A DNA stretch of 39,013 bases from Bacteroidales bacterium (GTDB lineage: Bacteria > Bacteroidota > Bacteroidia > Bacteroidales > UBA1556), in the NCBI GenBank assembly GCA_023146135.1, contig JAGLCR010000038.1:1-39013 (forward strand), given 5' to 3'. Below the pieces are notes generated by a model. It saw only the letters and a list, made by a program, of their open reading frames with translations. It ran no database searches and was not told the DNA's origin. Position numbers and translations under genes: made by a program. The first letter of the stretch is position 1, and every line of letters starts with the position of its first letter. This document shows, one piece after another, positions 31,880 through 39,013 of this stretch.

Positions 31880-32527
31880 CTAAATCTTCACTAAGCCCGA
31901 TTTCAGTGAATATATTAATAGATCAACAACATTCTTTGATCCAGTCTTTTGAATAAGGTTAGCTTTATGTCCATCAATCGTTCTTTTGCTAACAAAAAGC
32001 TTGTCAGCAATTTCCTGATTAGTCATACTCTTAGCAACCAAGTCAAGTACTTCTAGCTCTCGCCTTGTTAATTGCACGTTAGATGCATCATCTGAATTTT
32101 TACTTATATACTTATTGGTAAAATAGCCCAATAATTCATTTGAGTAACAGTTTTTTCCATCCATTACTAGGTGAATGGCATTCTCTATCTCTTGAATACT
32201 ACTATTCTTTAAAAGAAAGCCAGAAGCTCCTGCATTAATCATTTTTTGGAGATACTCTTCCTCTCCAAACATGGACAATGCAATAATTTTCAATTTTGGA
32301 TAACGCACTATTGCTTCCTTAGTAGCATCAATACCATTGAGCTCTGGCATACTTATATCCATGAAAACAACATCAGGAACATTCGAATTAAGCATATGCA
32401 GAAAAACCTTTCCATTCACGGCCTCACCAACAACCTCCATATTATCCATACGATTAATGACCATCACAACCCCTTTACGAAACAATTCGTGATCGTCAAC
32501 TACCATTACTCTAGTTTTCTCTGCCAT
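31880..32527 (-). CDS. NarL/LuxR-type response regulator
   Basis: The 215-residue protein has a receiver domain (residues 5-120) with acidic pocket DD at 11-12, phospho-acceptor Asp57 in VVFMDISMPE, and the conserved Lys in FLLKNSS. A LuxR-type HTH follows at about 150-210 (LTRRELEVLDLVAKSMTNQE, then VSKRTIDGHK). It is a DNA-binding output regulator. It lies 15 bp downstream of its histidine kinase gene in one operon. Targets are unknown. An inverted repeat of the kind NarL regulators bind lies about 340 bp away at 31531-31546, but no link is shown. Confidence 0.94.
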   Translation of the reverse strand: MAEKTRVMVVDDHELFRKGVVMVINRMDNMEVVGEAVNGKVFLHMLNSNVPDVVFMDISMPELNGIDATKEAIVRYPKLKIIALSMFGEEEYLQKMINAGASGFLLKNSSIQEIENAIHLVMDGKNCYSNELLGYFTNKYISKNSDDASNVQLTRRELEVLDLVAKSMTNQEIADKLFVSKRTIDGHKANLIQKTGSKNVVDLLIYSLKSGLVKI

Positions 32528-32542
32528 CAGCTCTCCCTTTTT

Positions 32543-33661
32543 CTAATAATTTATTATTTCATTCAATGGTAAAAGTACTTCAAATCGCATTCCATTTGAA
32601 TTATAAATATTATATTGTCCATTAAGCGATTTACATCTACTTTTAATATTTTGTAAACCAAGGCCTTTACCAGCATCATCTTCTATCCCAATACCATCAT
32701 CAGAGTACACAATCTTAAAACTATCGTCTATTACTTCCATGCTTATATTAATTGTAACAGCATGAGCATGTTTCAAAGTATTATTTACAAGCTCAATAAT
32801 AATTCGATAAATGTTATTCTCGACTACATTTTTTAAATTGAGCTCAGTATTATTCACCAATACGAATTGAATAATACCTGTTTGTTCTATACTATTACAA
32901 AATGAAGTAACCGCCGCCCAAAGTCCGTTATCACTAATAGTGCTTGGACGAATATTATTCGCAATTTTTCGTGTAGAACCAATCGCCTCATCAATTAAAT
33001 CATTTGCAAATGCAAGCAACTCCAATCTTTCTTTATCAGACACCTTTGAATTATTCATCTGATTAATATAAAGCTTAATGGTTGATAAAAGAGGCCCTAA
33101 ACCATCATGCAAATCTTCAGAAAAACGTTTTCTTTCACGTTCTTCTGTATCAATAACTACTTGAAATGATTTTCGCTCCAACTCCTTATTCCTTGATACG
33201 TCAATAATAACACCTCTAACACCTTCAACTATATCATTATTAATTATTCTACTAAAATATATACTAATAGAATAGTTTATACCTTTTTTTGATTTCAAGA
33301 AGTATTCTTGGCCTTTATTAAGACCTCCTTCAAGCACGTATAAAAAATCTTCTTTAAAAAATTCTCGCTGCTCTTGAAGAATCATTTGACCAATATAAAC
33401 ACCTCTGTCAAGGTCATAATTATCAAGCTCTAAAATTTCGTGTCCTGCGGTATTCAAAAAAGTTATTCTCCCCTTCATATCAAGCTCAATAACTATTAGA
33501 GGAAGTGAACGAACAAATTCAACATAATGTTGCTTAATACCTATCGACTCTTTGTATAAGACCTTAAATTTTTTTATCATACGATACTGTTTTTGAATGA
33601 TAAAAAAACCAAGCAAAACAAATATAAATACGAGCCCTATGCATATATAACTTAAAAACAT
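32543..33661 (-). CDS. HisKA_3-type sensor histidine kinase with PAS domain
   Basis: The 372-residue protein has one N-terminal membrane helix (residues 3-22) with almost no periplasmic part, a PAS domain (about 48-155, with IELDMKGRITFLNTAGHEIL), the HisKA_3 dimerisation helix with the phospho-acceptor His185 in RFSEDLHDGLGP, and a HATPase_c domain (about 275-368) with ELVNNTLKHA, DDGIGI and GKGLGLQNI. The lack of an external domain suggests a cytoplasmic or membrane signal read by PAS. The first gene of the pair, it has a well-matched promoter upstream. Confidence 0.94.
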   Translation of the reverse strand: MFLSYICIGLVFIFVLLGFFIIQKQYRMIKKFKVLYKESIGIKQHYVEFVRSLPLIVIELDMKGRITFLNTAGHEILELDNYDLDRGVYIGQMILQEQREFFKEDFLYVLEGGLNKGQEYFLKSKKGINYSISIYFSRIINNDIVEGVRGVIIDVSRNKELERKSFQVVIDTEERERKRFSEDLHDGLGPLLSTIKLYINQMNNSKVSDKERLELLAFANDLIDEAIGSTRKIANNIRPSTISDNGLWAAVTSFCNSIEQTGIIQFVLVNNTELNLKNVVENNIYRIIIELVNNTLKHAHAVTINISMEVIDDSFKIVYSDDGIGIEDDAGKGLGLQNIKSRCKSLNGQYNIYNSNGMRFEVLLPLNEIINY

Positions 33662-33703
33662 AAATTTGAAACTGTCAATAATTTGTCAAAACACTATACA
33701 TGA

Positions 33704-33734
33704 CAAAGGTAGCATTTTTTTTAGATTATAGCAA
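33704..33734 (-). promoter_or_regulatory. Promoter of the two-component operon
   Basis: TTG (33734-33732), 20 bp, TACCTTTG (33711-33704) on the minus strand. This is an exact match to the consensus with ideal spacing. The leader would be about 37 nt. Confidence 0.72.
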
Positions 33735-33781
33735 TAAAAGATTGTTGGCGTAAATGGGCCTACTATTTCACCATTGAGCAT

Positions 33782-33816
33782 AAAAAAAGGGCATCTGTCG
33801 ATTGACAGATGCCCTT
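33782..33816 (-). terminator. Intrinsic terminator of the giant T9SS gene
   Basis: 13-nt arms AAGGGCATCTGTC / GACAGATGCCCTT with a 4-nt loop are followed on the minus strand by a T-run (A-run at 33782-33788). It lies 22 bp after the stop codon. Confidence 0.92.
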
Positions 33817-33837
33817 AATATTAATATTTATTATTCT

Positions 33838-36800
33838 CTATTGGATAACCAATTTAAGAACTTTAACACCATTATCGGTAGTTAACTTGATATAGTAAAC
33901 TCCTGTAGAAAGTGTGCTTACATCAAACTCATTAATATAACTAGGAGTTACATTAATTCTTTCAGTATAAACAACTTGACCTGCAAGGTTTACAATATTC
34001 ATTGTAAGATCACCTTCGAAACCATTAATAGCCATATTAAATTGACCTTTGGTTGGGTTAGGATAAACATTCAATTCCATATTATCAAGTGCGCCATTAA
34101 TAGAAACATCGTCCATAACATTAATAACAAGAGTATCAGTTGCAGAACAATTATTCTCAGTTACTAGAACTGCGATTACATTTGCTGAACCGTTAATCAA
34201 GTTAGTATTGTCATAAATTACCATTTGAGTAGTTTCACCTGAATTCCATGCCCATGTTGCATTAGGATTACCAGCATCAAGAGTAACTGAACCAGCAGTC
34301 CACTTAATAGTAGTATCATTTCCTAAATTCACCACTGGAAGTGGATTAACAGTTACTGTTACTGAATCAGTTTCTTGACAATTTCCATTATCAACTATTA
34401 CAGTATAAGTAGTTGTCATAGTAGGTTTAACTAAAATACCAACAGTAGTTTCACCATTACTCCATAAGTAAGTAAGAGTAGTAGGTATTACAACAACATG
34501 TGAATGCAATCCTGCAAAAGTATTCTTAGGATAAACAGTATACTGAGAACCAAGTGAATCAGTTCCTGCAATATTAGTCCAAGAAGTATCACCAGCAAAA
34601 ACACTAGCTTTACGAATCATTGAATGATCTTTAGTTGCATTTGTAACACCTGCAACGTCCCAACCAGAACCTGGATCATTATCTGGATCACCAATAATAT
34701 CAATAATTGACCATGTAGTTCCACCATCAGCAGTAACTTCAATTGCACGAGCATCGTCACCATTAAAGTGAACAAGGCTTGGATAACCTAAAACTTCATC
34801 AGCTAAACTAGTATCATACATTGTAGGATCTACTTGATTAGTTACCATAACCCATGATGTTTTAGGAGCTAACTTAGCACCTGCAGGGAATGTATGGTAA
34901 TATGCCCAACCATTACCGTTACTAGCTTGCGCTATACGGAAATTAGCAAGATCTAATGTATCGCTTGTTGCATTAAATACTGACAATCCTTTATTGTTTG
35001 AAGAACCTTCAATATACATTGCAAATAATAGACTAGGTACACTTGATAATGGTCCAGCTGTTACAACTGTACTATCACCCATACAAATAGCAACATCTGC
35101 AGACATGTCAGGAATTGGTTTTGTAGCAATCAATACATTAATAGTATCAGTTGCGGTAAAATAACCTTCATCAACAACAGTAACGGCATAAACACCAGTC
35201 ATCATAACTTCATAAGTTTGAGCATTTCCAACAACAGTACCTGTTGCTACATCAACCCACTCGTAAGTCAAAGGAGTTGCACCCATACCAGCATCTAAAG
35301 TAATAGAAAGTGAATCACAAGTTGCAGTATCTGCACCTAAATCAATCATCATATTCTCGCCAAAAGCAATATTATCTAAAGCAATATCACCAGCATAACT
35401 AGCACCTCTTAATGCCATGAAACGTACACTATCAATCAAAGTAGCAGAATAAGCACTTAGATCAACTGATTTCAATAACCAAGGATCACTTGATGAAGTT
35501 TGCTGTTCACCATTAATTGTATCAACAACAATCCAAACACCACCTTGAGCTAGTTCAACAGAGAATGTATCAATATCAGCTCCATACATATGGTACCAGA
35601 AGTTAAGCTGTGCACCTGACAATGAAGACATGTCAATTGGGTTTGTATAAATACTTGCCGCGTCTCCTTGATATCCAGAAGATGCCTCAGTATAGATATA
35701 ATAACCTCCAGTTACATCACTCATTGGGCCTGTATTTGAAGATCCTGTTTGATCCATATCGTACATCCATTTATAATTTCCTCCTCTTAATGACCATCCT
35801 AAATCAATAGCTTGATCATCAAAATTCTCAACATAAGGGAAAGAAGATATCGTTGGATCTACTACATCACCATTAAGAATAATCGTATCGTTAGTAAAAC
35901 CAATATAAGCTGTACGAGCACCAATTGAACTACCAAAGAACTTAACATCAAATGTTAAAGACTCTAGAAGACCTAAAGACTTAGGATAAGTATTAGTATC
36001 AACTATTACAAAGTTAGTATCGTTTACACCACCTAAACTAGGCATATTAATATTCAATTGACCAATACCTGCATTAGAAATAGCAAATGTTTTAACCAAT
36101 GTATCAGCATAGTTATAACGAACATTATTAAATGTAAACAATGAATCAGGATTACTTCCAAATAAAGGAGCTGTAGGAGCTACTTCAAAAGCAACATCAT
36201 CAATATATAATGACCTATAAGTACCATTCATACCATGCTTGAAAGCAACGTATTTACCAGTGCCTGTATAAGAACTAAAATCAACAACATACTGATGGTA
36301 AGATACATCAATAGGCAAAATTGTATCAATACTAACAAAAGTAGCAGTATCATTTACATCAGACATAACACCAACGATTAAGTCACAATCAATATAACCC
36401 TTATGCCAAAATTTAATCCACTTATCACTTAATGTTGCACCACCATAATATGGAAGAGCAGCAATTAGAGCTCCAGAAGTAATAGACTGATTGTACAGTT
36501 TTAATATAAAATTACCACTATGTGCATAATAATTATAGTTGTAAGCATAAACGTAAGGAAGAGTACTACCTGTTTCATTAACTTCAGTCCATCCATTAGG
36601 CACTTCTTGACTAATTGAATTTTCAAAGTCATTTAAATATGGCATAGTAAAGTTTGTCATTTCAAAAAAAGCAGTGTCATTTGCTGGAACAGCATCTCCG
36701 TTATTTACCACAGCACCACACTCATTAAGTCCGGTTGCAAATGTAGCTGGAGTAGTGAAGGTAAACTGTAAAGTATCACCAGGATTTACTGTAGCAGTAA

Positions 36801-38982
36801 TAGTGTCATTTACAATAGTCGTACCTCCATCAGTAGAATAAGCTACAGGAATATTCGTTTGTGCATTTATTCCATTATTATAAACAGAAACAACAACATC
36901 ACCACTGGCATAATCAATGCTACTCATAGGAGCATCCCATGACAACATCATCATTTCGTTTGGTAATGGCTCATACAAATCTATATCATCAATATAGAAA
37001 CTCTTATAATTTCCTGACATGCCATGCTTAAATGCTATATACATGCCTGAACCTGTATAAGAACTAAAGCTAATAGCAACTTGAGTATAAATACTACCTG
37101 TTTGATTAATCGTATCAACCGTTACAAATGTAGAGGCATCATTAGGATCATCCATTACACCGACAATAAGGTCACCACTAGTACTACCATTAAGCCAAAA
37201 CTTCATGGCCTTATTAGCTAAACCGCTATAAACTCCAGGAAGAACTCCAATTAAATCGCCTGATAAAGCATTATAATTATACAATTTAAAATTGTTGCTA
37301 GAGGTATAACCACCATAGGTTGATACATATGCATAAGCACTTGTAATACCAGTAGTATTAACAACTGACCAACCAGAAGGTATCTCAAGATTAACATTTG
37401 AATCAAAACCATCGTGATAAGGCAAAGCTCTATTTTCAGTACTAGCCAAAATTGTATCATTAGTAGCATCAGCATCACCTGTATTGGTAACAGCGAGAAT
37501 AATATTATAAACACCAGCAGTACTTAAATCCGCGGGGGTTGTAAAAGCAAGCGTGTCATAATCTCCGCCTGCAACTGCAGAAGCAACAGTTTGTGTAGTA
37601 AATGTAGCACCTCCATCAATAGAATACGAAATATCATATCCTGATTGTGAGGCTGTACCATTATTATAAACCATCACGTCAATGTTCATAGCATTACTCA
37701 TTTCGAATCCAGAAGCTGGTCCTATAAGAGCACTCATTGCTAAATCATTTGCAGCAGGTTGATAAACTTTAATATTATCAATATGCATATCATCACCATA
37801 AGTATTTCCATAATTAGTAGCATCGTACTTGGAAGCTAGCTCAATACTAATACTAAATGTGGTGCCAGCATAGGCGCTTAAATCAAAAGCTAATGTTTGG
37901 AAAGGATCAGCATTTGTCGAAGTAGCATTCCATGTTGAATCACCATTTAAGTCTTTTGCATAATCAGTACCATTAATCATAACACGAGCCCAACCGTATG
38001 CTCCCTGATAAGTATAAGATTGACGCATATCAAATTCAAATCTTACATTAGTAAGCGTTGATGCATCAACAGTTGCTGTGGCAGTAGATACATGATCAGT
38101 ATTACCGTAAGCACCTGTAACAGTAGTATAGTTAGACCAATAACTAGAAGTTCCACCTGTCATGAAAATACCCGCACCAGGATTACCTGCCGCAGTATCT
38201 ACATAAGCATCTGAAAGACTACCACTTGCCAATGGCCAATAAGAATTGCCACTAGTAAAATCTTCAGTAAAAGGGAAACTAGAAATAACACCTGTAAAAG
38301 GTATTGTTACAGAAGTAGTATCATTTGCAGTATTTCCATCTGTTCCTGAGTTAGGAGCAGAAGAATAAGAAACAATAGTATGAGTACCAACAGCAAAAGC
38401 AAAAGTACCTAATGTAACAGTATCCGTAGCATTTGTTGCTAAACTTCCTGACCAAGCAACTTGAGTTTGAGAAGCTCCGTCAACTGACCAATCTACATTA
38501 GCTGCAGTAAGAGTGGTTAATCCATTATTCTTAATTATAGCTTTTACAGTATGAGTAGCACTATAAGTAGGAACAATAATTGCAATCATTCCTGCATCAA
38601 GAGCAATAGGACAAGCTGCAACTAAACCAGTTACGTTACCTGGGATTCCTGAAGCACCTTGTGTTGCAACAACAGCTCCAAGAGCATCCTTAATAGTATA
38701 GCTATTCTCAGATGCATAACTACCAGCAGTATAAACTACTGAAATAATATCACCTGTAGTAACAGCAATAGCAGAATCAAGAGGTCCATAACCATTAGCT
38801 ATTGTCAAGGCAGTAATAACAGCAGTACCATTGACACTCACTGTTACAGCTCCGCCATTCCATCCGTCACCATAGCTATCAGCTAAAGTAATGGTATAAT
38901 TACAAGCGTTAGCTGTATATCCCATTAATACAATAAAGCTTAGAATCATACTAAGCCTTTTTAAGAAGTAATTTGTTTTCAT
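33838..38982 (-). CDS. Giant multidomain T9SS cargo protein
   Basis: The 1714-residue protein has a signal peptide (1-26) and a small beta domain with DSYGDGWNGG (27-125). Three CARDB-plus-jelly-roll units follow (about 126-407, 410-672, 680-934), then an ASPM-like Ig domain (936-1040), a MAM-like jelly roll (1047-1208) and an Ig/PKD domain (1213-1290). Next is a split Ig-like domain (1290-1313 and 1497-1547) interrupted by a lamin-tail-like domain (about 1315-1495), a further Ig domain (1548-1625) and a T9SS type A sorting domain (about 1635-1714, with ELNVYPNPTKGQF). It is likely a surface adhesin or matrix protein. No catalytic motif was recognised. The promoter lies at or beyond the window end. 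Confidence 0.92.
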   Translation of the reverse strand: MKTNYFLKRLSMILSFIVLMGYTANACNYTITLADSYGDGWNGGAVTVSVNGTAVITALTIANGYGPLDSAIAVTTGDIISVVYTAGSYASENSYTIKDALGAVVATQGASGIPGNVTGLVAACPIALDAGMIAIIVPTYSATHTVKAIIKNNGLTTLTAANVDWSVDGASQTQVAWSGSLATNATDTVTLGTFAFAVGTHTIVSYSSAPNSGTDGNTANDTTSVTIPFTGVISSFPFTEDFTSGNSYWPLASGSLSDAYVDTAAGNPGAGIFMTGGTSSYWSNYTTVTGAYGNTDHVSTATATVDASTLTNVRFEFDMRQSYTYQGAYGWARVMINGTDYAKDLNGDSTWNATSTNADPFQTLAFDLSAYAGTTFSISIELASKYDATNYGNTYGDDMHIDNIKVYQPAANDLAMSALIGPASGFEMSNAMNIDVMVYNNGTASQSGYDISYSIDGGATFTTQTVASAVAGGDYDTLAFTTPADLSTAGVYNIILAVTNTGDADATNDTILASTENRALPYHDGFDSNVNLEIPSGWSVVNTTGITSAYAYVSTYGGYTSSNNFKLYNYNALSGDLIGVLPGVYSGLANKAMKFWLNGSTSGDLIVGVMDDPNDASTFVTVDTINQTGSIYTQVAISFSSYTGSGMYIAFKHGMSGNYKSFYIDDIDLYEPLPNEMMMLSWDAPMSSIDYASGDVVVSVYNNGINAQTNIPVAYSTDGGTTIVNDTITATVNPGDTLQFTFTTPATFATGLNECGAVVNNGDAVPANDTAFFEMTNFTMPYLNDFENSISQEVPNGWTEVNETGSTLPYVYAYNYNYYAHSGNFILKLYNQSITSGALIAALPYYGGATLSDKWIKFWHKGYIDCDLIVGVMSDVNDTATFVSIDTILPIDVSYHQYVVDFSSYTGTGKYVAFKHGMNGTYRSLYIDDVAFEVAPTAPLFGSNPDSLFTFNNVRYNYADTLVKTFAISNAGIGQLNINMPSLGGVNDTNFVIVDTNTYPKSLGLLESLTFDVKFFGSSIGARTAYIGFTNDTIILNGDVVDPTISSFPYVENFDDQAIDLGWSLRGGNYKWMYDMDQTGSSNTGPMSDVTGGYYIYTEASSGYQGDAASIYTNPIDMSSLSGAQLNFWYHMYGADIDTFSVELAQGGVWIVVDTINGEQQTSSSDPWLLKSVDLSAYSATLIDSVRFMALRGASYAGDIALDNIAFGENMMIDLGADTATCDSLSITLDAGMGATPLTYEWVDVATGTVVGNAQTYEVMMTGVYAVTVVDEGYFTATDTINVLIATKPIPDMSADVAICMGDSTVVTAGPLSSVPSLLFAMYIEGSSNNKGLSVFNATSDTLDLANFRIAQASNGNGWAYYHTFPAGAKLAPKTSWVMVTNQVDPTMYDTSLADEVLGYPSLVHFNGDDARAIEVTADGGTTWSIIDIIGDPDNDPGSGWDVAGVTNATKDHSMIRKASVFAGDTSWTNIAGTDSLGSQYTVYPKNTFAGLHSHVVVIPTTLTYLWSNGETTVGILVKPTMTTTYTVIVDNGNCQETDSVTVTVNPLPVVNLGNDTTIKWTAGSVTLDAGNPNATWAWNSGETTQMVIYDNTNLINGSANVIAVLVTENNCSATDTLVINVMDDVSINGALDNMELNVYPNPTKGQFNMAINGFEGDLTMNIVNLAGQVVYTERINVTPSYINEFDVSTLSTGVYYIKLTTDNGVKVLKLVIQ
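36181..38607 (-). repeat. Three diverged CARDB-jelly-roll units in the giant T9SS gene
   Basis: Units code for residues of about 126-407, 410-672 and 680-934. The second and third are clearly related: both carry FKHGM followed by a YIDD motif, and both start with PSGW or PNGW after a DF/GF segment. The first unit is more distant. They have diverged, consistent with old duplication of adhesion modules. Confidence 0.75.
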
Positions 38983-39013
38983 AAGTAATTAATTTAGTTA
39001 ATAATAGTTTTTG

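Noticed and set aside
33838-38982. Repeats of a CRISPR array or satellite
   Set aside because: Periodicity follows protein domains in one long open frame; there are no short identical repeats with unique spacers.

Overview
The window is AT-rich chromosomal DNA from a member of the Bacteroidota, probably a gliding or surface-active one. Three secreted proteins end in type IX secretion (T9SS) type A sorting domains, and gldF and gldG are present. The clearest promoters fit the Bacteroidota pattern TTG, about 20 bp, TAnnTTTG, and Shine-Dalgarno sequences are essentially absent. I cannot place it below phylum with confidence. I see no insertion sequence, prophage, CRISPR array, rRNA or plasmid gene.

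Layout. 1-3423 (+): the end of an unidentified gene, a DUF1232/YkvA-type protein, a family 9 glycosyltransferase overlapping tsaC, then smpB and a rhomboid protease. 3511-10389: an envelope and cell-wall group, with a BamA/TamA-like outer-membrane protein and a serine hydrolase on the minus strand, a divergent 999-residue GH3-plus-serine-hydrolase fusion, and a convergent BadF-type GlcNAc kinase. 10502-14498 (minus): a small T9SS protein, a MATE exporter starting at TTG, a DUF2027-Smr protein and a DUF3267 protein with an HELLH motif. 14632-16566 (+): an LtaS-like membrane phosphotransferase. 16628-22908 (minus): a 1560-residue T9SS protein with sortilin/BNR repeats, lptB, a DUF2147 protein and a one-helix membrane protein.

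23091-28824 (+) reads as one block: a divergent DUF62 (SAM hydroxide adenosyltransferase-like) protein, gldF, gldG, a DUF4340 protein and dnaN, ending at a terminator. cdaA (diadenylate cyclase, TTG start) follows and converges with a ruvX-def-lipoprotein operon. Then come tRNA-Pro(GGG), a NarL-type two-component pair (kinase first) and a 1714-residue multidomain T9SS protein whose promoter lies at or beyond the window edge.

The main new candidate is the 370-bp gap between ruvX and tRNA-Pro. On the minus strand it holds an inverted repeat abutting a TTG-N20-TATTTTTA promoter, then about 140 nt without an ATG, ending in a strong intrinsic terminator. It looks like a regulated small RNA or a ruvX leader attenuator. 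Other points of interest are a DUF62 protein in which all three catalytic-triad positions appear replaced, a lamin-tail domain inserted inside an Ig-like domain of the giant T9SS protein, a nested palindrome overlapping the nagK promoter, and three genes whose start codon lies exactly 4 nt after the -7 box, suggesting leaderless mRNAs.
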